NCBI RefSeq assembly: GCF_041261205.1
Contig: NZ_JBGCCH010000001.1
Span: 372,001 to 436,000 of the forward strand
From: Catenulispora sp. MAP5-51
GTDB taxonomy: Bacteria > Actinomycetota > Actinomycetes > Streptomycetales > Catenulisporaceae
Direction: 5' to 3'
DNA: 64,000 nt
Position numbers and translations under genes: made by a program. Shown here piece after piece: positions 24,648 to 34,799 of this stretch. Below the pieces are notes generated by a model. The model ran no database searches and was not told the origin of the DNA. It worked only from the letters and a program-made list of their open reading frames with translations. The first letter of the stretch is position 1; each line of letters begins with the position of its first letter.

Positions 24648-25564
24648 AGCCCTTCCCAGAATCGCTCGTCCGACAGCTTCGCGGCGAGGTCCTCGAAGGC
24701 CTGCACGGTGGCCTGGTTGGCGATTTTCAGTCCGCTGACGTCCGAGTCGTCGATCACTTGCTCGCTCCACTGGAGCATCGGGTCGTAAGGGATCTGCCCG
24801 GCCAGCCGGGCCCGGCCCATGCGCAGCTTGTCCGCCTGTTCCCGCAACTTCCGGTCGTAGGCGCGCAGCCACGCGGCCTGTGCCGGCCGGGTCACCGATT
24901 CCTGGTCCACGCCCAGATCCACGACCGCGGTCCGGACGTAGCGGACGGAGTTGTTCAGCCTCTGGGCGTCGTGGCCGCGGCGCTCGCCCGCTTTGAGCAG
25001 TCCCTTCTCGCCGAACACCAGGCCGTGCGCGGCCACGATGTGCTGCTTGGTCCAGCGGTGGAAGACCAGCCAACGGCTGGTCAGCGCGGCCAGCTCGGGC
25101 CGGGCGGTGGCCTCCAGGACCAGGTCCACGGCATAGGAGCGGCCCGCGGACAGGTCGACGATGCACAGGTCGAATTCGCGGTCCAGCTTCAGGAACAGCT
25201 GCGCGCAGCGGGCCGGCATGTCCGCGCTGATCGAGAACTCCCCGCCGTCCCTGTCGCCGGGCAGCAGGACCAAGCGGCTGGCGCCGGAGATGCGCGGCAG
25301 GTCGCGCAGCGTGTCGCTGTCGGAGTGCAGCGCGGTGTCCAGCTGCTGGGCCTCGGTGTGCTTCGTGAAGTAGGAGTGCAGGCCGCAGGAGTCCACGCCG
25401 CGCTCGGCCTTGGGGACGTCGAAGATCGCGCCCGCGGTCGGTGAACCGAAGTCGAAGTCGAGGTAGGCGACGGCCTCCCCTTGCAGCGCCCGCCGGTAGG
25501 CCATGTTGCAGCCGGTCACCGAGCGCCCCGTGCCTCCCTTGTCGGAGGTGGCGAATATCAGCAC
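24644..25564 (-). CDS. ParA/MinD-like variant P-loop protein (SCO2523-like), copy B
   Basis: 306 aa, GTG start one base after the preceding stop. It has TSDKGGTGRSVTGCNMAYRR (about 7-26), with Arg14 again in place of the Walker lysine, AYLDFDFGSPTAGAIFD, and FDLCIVDLSAGRSYAVD. The middle regions differ strongly from copy A, but the nucleotide-binding segments are almost identical, including the Arg. This argues that Arg14 is selected rather than a chance loss. It is likely a nucleotide-dependent scaffold or switch for the cassette. Confidence 0.8.
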   Translation of the reverse strand: MLIFATSDKGGTGRSVTGCNMAYRRALQGEAVAYLDFDFGSPTAGAIFDVPKAERGVDSCGLHSYFTKHTEAQQLDTALHSDSDTLRDLPRISGASRLVLLPGDRDGGEFSISADMPARCAQLFLKLDREFDLCIVDLSAGRSYAVDLVLEATARPELAALTSRWLVFHRWTKQHIVAAHGLVFGEKGLLKAGERRGHDAQRLNNSVRYVRTAVVDLGVDQESVTRPAQAAWLRAYDRKLREQADKLRMGRARLAGQIPYDPMLQWSEQVIDDSDVSGLKIANQATVQAFEDLAAKLSDERFWEGL

Positions 25565-25565
25565 G

Positions 25566-27401
25566 TCATGCGCTCCTGCTCGCCGCCTGGCGCGCGAAGG
25601 CCAGTTCGTCCAACTCTCTGAGCACCTTGTCGGCCAGCGCCGCGGCGGTCGCGGGCCGCTCGCGGGACAGGGACTCGGCGCGGTTCAGCGACTGTTCGGC
25701 CTCCCGGAGCAGCTTCTGCTCCTGCGAGCCGCCGGCCGTGGGCGTGGTCAGCCGCTCCTGGTCCAGGATGTGCCGGGCCTCGGCGATCTTGGTGTTCGCC
25801 TGGTCGATCTGGCCGGGGTCGGCCACGGGAGGGGCGCTGATCAGGGTCGCGGCGGCGACGAAGACCTCGATGGCACGTTCGGTCATGTCCCAGGACGGGG
25901 TGGCGGGGGACGGCGGGAGGCTGGGGAAGACGTTCGCCGGGTGGTCCCACAACCCGTCGGGCTGCAGACGGCGGTTGAGGAGGTGCTCCACCGAGGCGTC
26001 GGCGATGTCGATGAGCCGGGCGCGGTTGCGCCGGCCGGTGGTGACGCTCGCGATGCGCAGCGCGGTCTTGGCCAGCGTGGCGGCGTAGCCGTTGGAGGAC
26101 CAGGCCAGCATCGGGCCTTCCAGCTCCGAGCCGTGCAGCGTCATCCGGACGCCGGGATCGTGCAGCAGCACGCTGCGGTCGTCCTCGGAGGCGCGCCGGT
26201 TGACCAGACCGCGCTGGGCCAGCTCCTCCACCACGGCCACGGCACGGCCGATGACGCTGCCCGAGGGCAAGCTCTGCTGAGCTATGGCGACGATGGAGAG
26301 CACGAGCTCGGAGAAGTAGGGCGAGCTCTGGCCGTCGGTGGACTGCCAGGGGACGTCCTCCACCGGCCAGCGGCCGGCGCCGAACGTCGCGATCGTGGAC
26401 CAGTACTGCAGCGCCAGGCCCCAGCGCAGGTTCAGCGCCTCGCGCAGGGACTGCTGCTCGGAGGTCAGCAGCCCTTGGCGGGAGGTGCGGGTGGAGAAGA
26501 GGTCGGCCAGACCTTCCAGCGCGGCGACTGTGAAATGCAGCATCGGACGCGGCTCGGCGATCCCGTGCGGCTGCCTCACATGCGCCGCGGCTGGCAGGTC
26601 GATCTCGGTGGCGTCCTGCGCCACCCCCCAAGTCCATCCGCACTCGAAGAAACGCTCCGGATAGTCGCGCAGCGCCTGCTCGTTCTCCGGCGGCAGGCCG
26701 AAGGTGAGCTCCGGCAGTTTGTCGCGCACCGGCTGCAACTGGCCGCGCAGGTCCTGAGTCAGCGTGCGGCCCACGACCCGGCCCTGGCTGACGGTGCGCA
26801 GCAGCACGGCCTCCGCCGGGGTGTCCGGGGTCAGCACGTTCACCACGAACGAGCGCAGCAGGCCGGCCAATGCCGCGGTCAGGCGCTGGCCGATGGCCAG
26901 GACGGTGGCGTCGATCCGGCTCTGCAACTCGCGGCGCTCGACCGTACGCTGGAACTCGCGCAGAAAGCCCTTCGCCGACAGACACAGCGTGACCGAGATC
27001 GAATACGACTCGGTGATGTCGTAATCGGCCTGCTCGGGCTTCACCTCGTTGTCGGCATCCTCGGGCAGCAGGTAGGAACCGCCGGTGAAGGTCGGTGCGC
27101 CTTCGTCGTCGACGTAGCGCGTGAGGTACTGCTCCAGCGCCTCGAGTATCCGCATCGGGACGTCCAGGCCGCTGCCCATCGGCCGCAGCACCGCGAGCAC
27201 GTCGTCCTCGATCGCGTCCGGCCGGTCCAGGCGGAACCCGGGAACCTCGGTCGCGGGATAGAGGAGTACCAGGATCTGCTCGGCGTCGCTGATGCTGTTC
27301 GAACTGTAGCGGCCACCCCAGGTCCACTCTCCGGTGGCGAACGTGGCGCGTGCGAAGCTCCGCCACGTCTCCAGGATGTGTTGTCGCGGATTCGTCCTCA
27401 A
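25566..27401 (-). CDS. SCO2524-like cassette protein, copy B
   Basis: 611 aa. I place the start at TTG 27401 because AGGGGG lies 7 bases upstream and because LRTNPRQHILETWRS then aligns with the start of copy A. An ATG at 27431 would add ten Gly/Arg residues. WTWGGR, NSISDAEQILVLLYP and FFECGWTWGVAQDA are conserved with copy A. The C-terminal 150 residues are helical and charged. First gene of cassette B; a 13-base palindrome lies about 50 bases upstream. Confidence 0.7.
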   Translation of the reverse strand: MRTNPRQHILETWRSFARATFATGEWTWGGRYSSNSISDAEQILVLLYPATEVPGFRLDRPDAIEDDVLAVLRPMGSGLDVPMRILEALEQYLTRYVDDEGAPTFTGGSYLLPEDADNEVKPEQADYDITESYSISVTLCLSAKGFLREFQRTVERRELQSRIDATVLAIGQRLTAALAGLLRSFVVNVLTPDTPAEAVLLRTVSQGRVVGRTLTQDLRGQLQPVRDKLPELTFGLPPENEQALRDYPERFFECGWTWGVAQDATEIDLPAAAHVRQPHGIAEPRPMLHFTVAALEGLADLFSTRTSRQGLLTSEQQSLREALNLRWGLALQYWSTIATFGAGRWPVEDVPWQSTDGQSSPYFSELVLSIVAIAQQSLPSGSVIGRAVAVVEELAQRGLVNRRASEDDRSVLLHDPGVRMTLHGSELEGPMLAWSSNGYAATLAKTALRIASVTTGRRNRARLIDIADASVEHLLNRRLQPDGLWDHPANVFPSLPPSPATPSWDMTERAIEVFVAAATLISAPPVADPGQIDQANTKIAEARHILDQERLTTPTAGGSQEQKLLREAEQSLNRAESLSRERPATAAALADKVLRELDELAFARQAASRSA

Positions 27402-27450
27402 CGCGCCGCCCCCTGATCTGCCCCTGAACACCTCCGTCAGCCACTGCCTA

Positions 27451-27463
27451 CCCTGTCACAGGG
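27451..27463. promoter_or_regulatory. Perfect palindrome upstream of cassette B
   Basis: ccctgtcacaggg is a perfect 13-base dyad around a single central base. On the cassette coding strand it reads with ctgtga inside and ends tgacaggg, an 8-mer also found upstream of cassette A (16292-16299). It is an operator candidate. Confidence 0.45.
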
Positions 27464-27540
27464 CTCTGATGCCTGGGAAGGGAGTGTTGGATGGGGCGTT
27501 TGGTGGCGCCGGGATCCGACCCGGACCAAAGCCTCCCGAC

Positions 27541-28341
27541 TCAGAACCGGTACTCGTAGGGAGTCGTGACGCTCAAAGCCCGAAAGCCCAGCCGCTCCAG
27601 AATCGGCCGGCTCATGTCCGAGGCGTCCACCTGCAAGTACTCGCACCCCAGCTCCACCGCCACCCGCATCCGCCGCGCCACCAGCGCGCGGTAGATCCCG
27701 CGTCCGCGCCAGTCCGGCGCCGTTCCGCCGCCCCACAGGCTCGCGAAGCCGGTGCCCGGGTGCACGAGCATGCGGGCCGCGCTCACCGGCTGGTCGCCGG
27801 CCATCGCGAGCCAGGTCCACACCGTGTCGGGGTCGGCGGCCAGGCGGGCCAGCGCGCGGTCCCGGGAGCGTTCGCCGCCGCTGCCGAAGGCCGCGTCGTG
27901 GGCTTGGCCGACGAGGTCGGCGTCGGCTTCGGTGGTGACCGGGCGGAAGGTGACGCCTTCGGGCAGGGTTTCGGTCAGGCCGGCGGCTGACAGCTGTGTG
28001 ATCTCCGCCACGAACAGGGTCTCCGGGGCGTCGGCTTCGAAGCCGGCGGCGAGCAGGCGGGCGGCGAGGTCCGCGGGTTCGTCGTGGCTGTAGTGCTTCC
28101 ATTCGAAGTCGGCGCCCAGGGTGCGGAAGTAGGCGATCTGCTCCTGGATCGCGGCGTCGGCGGTGGCCGGGTCCAGGTCGGAGTACAGGACGCCGTGCCA
28201 GTCCGAGGGCCGTGCGCCGACGACGCGTACGACGCCGCCGGTGCGCTCGACGCGCTCGCCGGGCTCGTCGGTCTCGGCCTCGGCGCGCATCCGCCGGTCG
28301 AATGCCGCGAGCAGGTTCTTGTCGGTGGTGGGGGAGGTCAT
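27541..28341 (-). CDS. GNAT acetyltransferase, two-domain
   Basis: 266 aa. The C-terminal GNAT fold (about 140-260) has GVTFRPVTTEADADLVGQAH, the acetyl-CoA loop GTAPDWRGRGIYRALVARRM and LGFRALSVTTPYEY. The N-terminal 130 residues form a degenerate second domain, as in several actinobacterial GNATs. Substrate unknown. It is divergent from the riboswitch-gcvP unit. Confidence 0.8.
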   Translation of the reverse strand: MTSPTTDKNLLAAFDRRMRAEAETDEPGERVERTGGVVRVVGARPSDWHGVLYSDLDPATADAAIQEQIAYFRTLGADFEWKHYSHDEPADLAARLLAAGFEADAPETLFVAEITQLSAAGLTETLPEGVTFRPVTTEADADLVGQAHDAAFGSGGERSRDRALARLAADPDTVWTWLAMAGDQPVSAARMLVHPGTGFASLWGGGTAPDWRGRGIYRALVARRMRVAVELGCEYLQVDASDMSRPILERLGFRALSVTTPYEYRF

Positions 28342-28389
28342 CGGGTCAGCCCACCATCGGCATCGGGTTACGGCAAACGGTTAATGGGA

Positions 28390-28418
28390 TTAGAACCGGC
28401 GGTGCTCGCGCTGATACC
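28390..28418 (+). promoter_or_regulatory. Candidate promoter of the gcvP riboswitch transcript
   Basis: ttagaa (28390-28395) and gatacc (28413-28418) are 17 bases apart, placing a start about 20 bases before the first aptamer. The boxes match the consensus only partly. Confidence 0.35.
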
Positions 28419-28440
28419 GTCGTAAGTGCCGTCTACCTCG

Positions 28441-28635
28441 AACGGGAGAGACCCCTCGTGGGCGCCGAAGGAGCAACCCTCCCCGGAAACTCTCAGGCAA
28501 AAGGACCGTTCGGGCAGGCAACTCTGGAAAGTAGGGCTGAGCTGCGGCGAAGCTCTCACCGAAGGTGTAAGCCGCGGGTCCGGTGGACCCCGCCCGCGGT
28601 GAAACTCTCAGGTTCCATGACAGAGGGGGAGGACG
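28441..28635 (+). promoter_or_regulatory. Tandem glycine riboswitch
   Basis: Two consecutive glycine aptamers are readable. The first (about 28443-28530) has gggagag, gcgccgaaggagcaa, aactctcaggcaaaagg and actctgg in order. The second (about 28537-28633) has gctctcaccgaaggtgtaa, gaaactctcaggttc and atgacagaggggg. This is the classic two-aptamer architecture found before glycine-cleavage genes, where glycine binding turns expression on. The decision may act on transcription or on ribosome access: gagagg at 28685-28690 precedes the gcvP GTG by 8 bases. Confidence 0.93.
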
Positions 28636-28698
28636 GATCCGCGGGAGGCGCGAATCCACCACCCGACGTCTAGAGCGTCCGCCTGAGAGGCCACAACA

Positions 28699-31734
<3,036 letters not shown>

Positions 31735-31757
31735 TAGCCGAGTTGGTGCTTCAGGCA

Positions 31758-31793
31758 GCGCCCCGCAGACCGAGTTCGTGGTCTGCGGGGCGC
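31758..31793. terminator. Bidirectional terminator, gcvP / MFS
   Basis: gcgccccgcagacc (31758-31771) and ggtctgcggggcgc (31780-31793) form a perfect 14-bp stem with an 8-base loop, followed by ttcgtcttt on the plus strand. It lies between convergent genes. Confidence 0.85.
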
Positions 31794-31810
31794 TTCGTCT
31801 TTCGCGAGCG

Positions 31811-31846
31811 AGATCCAGCCAGATCCAGCCAGATCCAGCCAGATCC
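31811..31846 (+). repeat. 10-bp tandem repeat
   Basis: agatccagcc is repeated exactly three times (31811-31840) plus a partial copy agatcc (31841-31846). It ends directly at the stop codon of the MFS gene. Likely slippage-prone, function unknown. Confidence 0.8.
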
Positions 31847-33142
31847 CTAGACAGCGACCGCCTCGGGCGCGGTTTCGGTGGCGGGCTGCTCCTGCCGTTG
31901 GCCGGTATGTGTACGGCGCCAAGCCTGCGCGACCCCGGCGCCGAGCAGGACCGGTGCGGCGGCGACCGTGAAGCACCAGCCCAAAGGCAGGCGCGTCAAA
32001 GCCGGGCCCATCGCCGCGTAGCCGCTGGAGGAGCCGGCGTTGAAGGCGTTGTTGACCCACATGCCGGCGCTGGTGCGGGACTGCTCGTCGGCGAGTTCGT
32101 CGGCGACCAGGTAGGCGCAGGTCATCAGGGGTGAGACGAAGACGCCGGAGGCGGTGGTGATGGCGGTCAGGACCCAGATGTTCGGGGCCAGGCCCGCCGT
32201 GGCGATGCTCAGGCCCAGGGCGGCGGTCAGCGGCGGCAGCCGGGTGCGGCTGGGCAGGCGCCAGCTCACCGCGCCGTAGGCGAGGCCGCCGAGGATGCTC
32301 CCGGCCGACATTCCCGCGTCTGCCAAAGCGATCGCGGAGGGCTGGTGGTGGTGGATCGCGAAGGCCACGATCGCCAAGCTCTGCGCGCCCAGGCCGATGC
32401 CCACGCCGGCGGCGGCGGACAGCGGGTCGAGGATGCGGGCCAGGGTGTGTCCCGAGCCCTTTCGGCGTGTCGCCTTGCCGCTGGGAGTGTTCTTGGGTGC
32501 CTTGGACGCCTTGTGTGCCTTGGGTGCATTCTCAGCCCGCGCGGCCGCGACCGTGCCGATCACCGGCGAGGTCATCATCGCCAGCGTGCCGCCCGCGACC
32601 AGGGCCGCGCTGAGCAGCACGCCGAGGGCCGGGTTCGCGACCAGGATCAGCAGGCCGACGAGCAGCGGGCCGCTGATGCCGATGACCTCCTCGGCGACGG
32701 TGTCCAGGCTGAACGCGCGCTGCATCAGCGCCTGGTCCGGCCCGCACATCGCGCGCCACAGGGTGCGCATCGTCGGGCCGAGCGGGGGAGCGGTGGCCCC
32801 GGCGGCCAGCGCCAGGGCCTCCAGCACCCACAGCGGCGCGCCGGGGCGCCAGGTGGCCGCCGCCAGACCGGTCAACGCGGCCGCGTAGGACAGCGCCAGG
32901 GGCAGCAGGACGCGGCGGATGCCGTGGCCGTCGATCAGCCGGGCGCGCACCGGCGCCAGGCCGGCCACCGACAGCGCGAACACCGCGACCACCTCGCCGG
33001 CGCGGCCGACCGAGCCGTGGCCGGAGGCCAGGGCGAGTGTCAGGGACAGGAAGACCGTGCCGTAGGACAGGCGCCCGATGAGAGCCGTGGCGAAGGTGCG
33101 CGCGGCGAAGGGCAGGCGGAATACCGCCATGTACGAAGACAA
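31847..33142 (-). CDS. MFS transporter
   Basis: 431 aa with about 12 hydrophobic helices and a Lys/Ala-rich central loop (KAHKASKAPKNTPSGKATRR). FRLPFAARTFATALIGRLSYG at the start and the absence of catalytic motifs fit a small-molecule exporter. The substrate is unknown. The TTG at 33142 has gagga about 9 bases upstream; ATG 33130 is the alternative. It is divergent from the phosphotransferase gene. Confidence 0.8.
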   Translation of the reverse strand: MSSYMAVFRLPFAARTFATALIGRLSYGTVFLSLTLALASGHGSVGRAGEVVAVFALSVAGLAPVRARLIDGHGIRRVLLPLALSYAAALTGLAAATWRPGAPLWVLEALALAAGATAPPLGPTMRTLWRAMCGPDQALMQRAFSLDTVAEEVIGISGPLLVGLLILVANPALGVLLSAALVAGGTLAMMTSPVIGTVAAARAENAPKAHKASKAPKNTPSGKATRRKGSGHTLARILDPLSAAAGVGIGLGAQSLAIVAFAIHHHQPSAIALADAGMSAGSILGGLAYGAVSWRLPSRTRLPPLTAALGLSIATAGLAPNIWVLTAITTASGVFVSPLMTCAYLVADELADEQSRTSAGMWVNNAFNAGSSSGYAAMGPALTRLPLGWCFTVAAAPVLLGAGVAQAWRRTHTGQRQEQPATETAPEAVAV

Positions 33143-33321
33143 GGGAGTTGTTCCTCACCGTGGGATCACGTGCAGGGGACACCGGAGGACCGCGGCACGG
33201 CCGGTGGCCGAGGCGGTCGACGGAGTCCGTTACGCACGGGAGGTGTGGAACATGGTGGTGATCGTAGCGGAGCCGGATCATGGGGGCCACTCAGTAAACG
33301 AACTTGTGCAACGATCTTGTG

Positions 33322-34068
33322 ATGAGCGACGAGGCGATGGTCGGCGGAGTCAACACGGTCGTGCGGATCGGCGAGCGCGTGCACCGGCCGGCGGGGGAGT
33401 GGACGCCGGCCGTCCACGCGGTGCTGGACCACCTCGCGGCGAAGGGCTTCACCGGTGCGCCGCGGGCCCACGGCTTCGACGCCGAGGGCTGGGAGGTGCT
33501 CGACTTCGTGCCCGGCGACGTCCCCGGATCCGAGATGGTGGTCTCCGACGAGGCCCTGGCCGCCATGGCGGTCCTGCTGCGCGGGCTGCACGACGCGACG
33601 GCCGACTTCGTCCCGCCGGCCGCAGCCGCCTGGTATTTCGAGCCCCGGGAACCGTTCGACGTGGTCTGCCACGGCGACGTCGCGCCGTACAACACGGTCT
33701 TCCGCGACGGCCGTCCGGTGGCCTTGATCGACTTCGACACGGCGCATCCCGGCTCGCGGGTGTGGGACGTGGCGTACGCGGCCTACCGGTTCGTCCAGCT
33801 CGTCGAGGAGGGCGCGCCGGCCGGCGAGCAGGCCCGGCGCCTGGCGCTGTTCGCGGACGCCTACGGGCTCGGCGAGCCGGATCGGGCCGTGCTGATCGAC
33901 ACCGTGGTCGCCCGGCTGGAGCACCTGGTCGGCTTCATGCGGAGTCAGGCCGCGGCCGGTCATCCGGCGTTCTCCCGGCATGTGGCCGAGGGGCATGACA
34001 GCTACTACCTGCGGAACATCGCCTTCGTCGAACGGCATCGCGCGGTTCTCGGGGCGGCGCTGGAGTAG
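33322..34068 (+). CDS. Aminoglycoside phosphotransferase (APH)-family kinase-like protein
   Basis: 248 aa. The phosphotransferase loop VVCHGDVAPYNTVFRDG contains the catalytic Asp and Asn, and ALIDFDTAHPGSRVWDVAY provides the magnesium Asp. The N-lobe is short (EVLDFVPGDVPG hinge). Such APH-family enzymes phosphorylate aminoglycosides, choline, homoserine or other small hydroxylated compounds; nothing here identifies which. ATG 33322 is used; TTG 33304 and GTG 33319 are in frame. No clear ribosome site. Confidence 0.8.
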   Translation: MSDEAMVGGVNTVVRIGERVHRPAGEWTPAVHAVLDHLAAKGFTGAPRAHGFDAEGWEVLDFVPGDVPGSEMVVSDEALAAMAVLLRGLHDATADFVPPAAAAWYFEPREPFDVVCHGDVAPYNTVFRDGRPVALIDFDTAHPGSRVWDVAYAAYRFVQLVEEGAPAGEQARRLALFADAYGLGEPDRAVLIDTVVARLEHLVGFMRSQAAAGHPAFSRHVAEGHDSYYLRNIAFVERHRAVLGAALE

Positions 34069-34220
34069 CGGGACTGCCAAAGAAGATATCTGGTGCTCAA
34101 TCCGGTGCTTTCAAGGGTGCGGCATCTCCGTCGGGGGCTGTGCGGGTCCGGTATGGCCGGACCCGGATGTCACCGATGGTTTGGCGATCTGCCGTGCGTC
34201 CTAAAGCGTTCTGCGGGGCC

Positions 34221-34454
34221 TCAGGCCGCGCTGCGGTCCGTCGGCCGGTGCGGTGCGATCGCCTGGCCGTCGGGCAGGAGCTCGCCGGTGTCGTCGAACA
34301 GCACGATCCCGTTGCACAGCAGCGACCACCCCTGCTCGGGGTGCGCGACCACGACCAGCGCGGCGTCGCGATCGGGTTCGGCCGCGCCCGGGCAGCACGG
34401 GTGGTGGTGGCAGGCGTGCCCGGAGCCGGGTCGGTGGGCGGTCATCGTCGTCAT
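34221..34454 (-). CDS. DUF5999 family small protein
   Basis: 77 aa from ATG 34454. His/Cys-rich start (GHACHHHPCCPG) and the conserved body VVAHPEQGWSLLCNGIVLFD then DTGELLPDG match DUF5999, common in streptomycetes and of unknown function. The Cys/His cluster could bind metal. An upstream in-frame ATG at 34541 would add an Arg-rich tail not seen in the family. Confidence 0.8.
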   Translation of the reverse strand: MTTMTAHRPGSGHACHHHPCCPGAAEPDRDAALVVVAHPEQGWSLLCNGIVLFDDTGELLPDGQAIAPHRPTDRSAA

Positions 34455-34799
34455 GGTCGTACTTCTTCGTTCTCGGGGCGGCCTTTCGGTCGGGTCGCCG
34501 TTGCGTGGTCTGAACCAGTGCTCCCTAGTGTCGCGCGTCACACGCCACTGCGCAGGGAAATCGGGTCACGTGACTCGGGCATTCGGGGAATGTAGTGCTC
34601 TGGTGTGGCGTCCCGAGCCGGTCACGTAGTCACTACTGACTAGACGTGACCAGGCTGTCAACGGTTCGTCGCGCTGAGCTCTCTTTGAGCTTTCCGGGTG
34701 TACTTGTTTGCTCTTAGGGACGGCTTCCCTAAGGGGGATCTCGGGGTGATCGGCCGGCCACGCGCAGTGGCCGGCCGTATCACCGGTCGGACTATCGGC
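34455..34799. other. Intergenic region with several inverted repeats
   Basis: 345 bases without a convincing gene. It holds the palindrome gtcacgtgac (34565-34574), a gtcacgt...acgtgac dyad (34621-34627/34644-34650), a hairpin cttaggga/tccctaag (34712-34719/34725-34732), and a GC-rich hairpin next to the VWA gene. Confidence 0.6.
34751..34777 (-). terminator. Hairpin downstream of the VWA protein gene
   Basis: cggccggccac (34751-34761) and gtggccggccg (34767-34777) form a perfect 11-bp stem with a 5-base loop, 23 bases after the stop of the minus-strand gene. No T-tract follows. Confidence 0.6.

Noticed and set aside
27490-27540. GC-rich segment before the acetyltransferase considered as a tRNA fragment
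   Set aside because: Some tRNA-like arms can be drawn, but there is no T-loop consensus and no complete cloverleaf.
33143-33300. Short His-rich open frame upstream of the MFS gene as a leader peptide
   Set aside because: It has no stop before the MFS frame, no ribosome site, and no hairpin that it could control.
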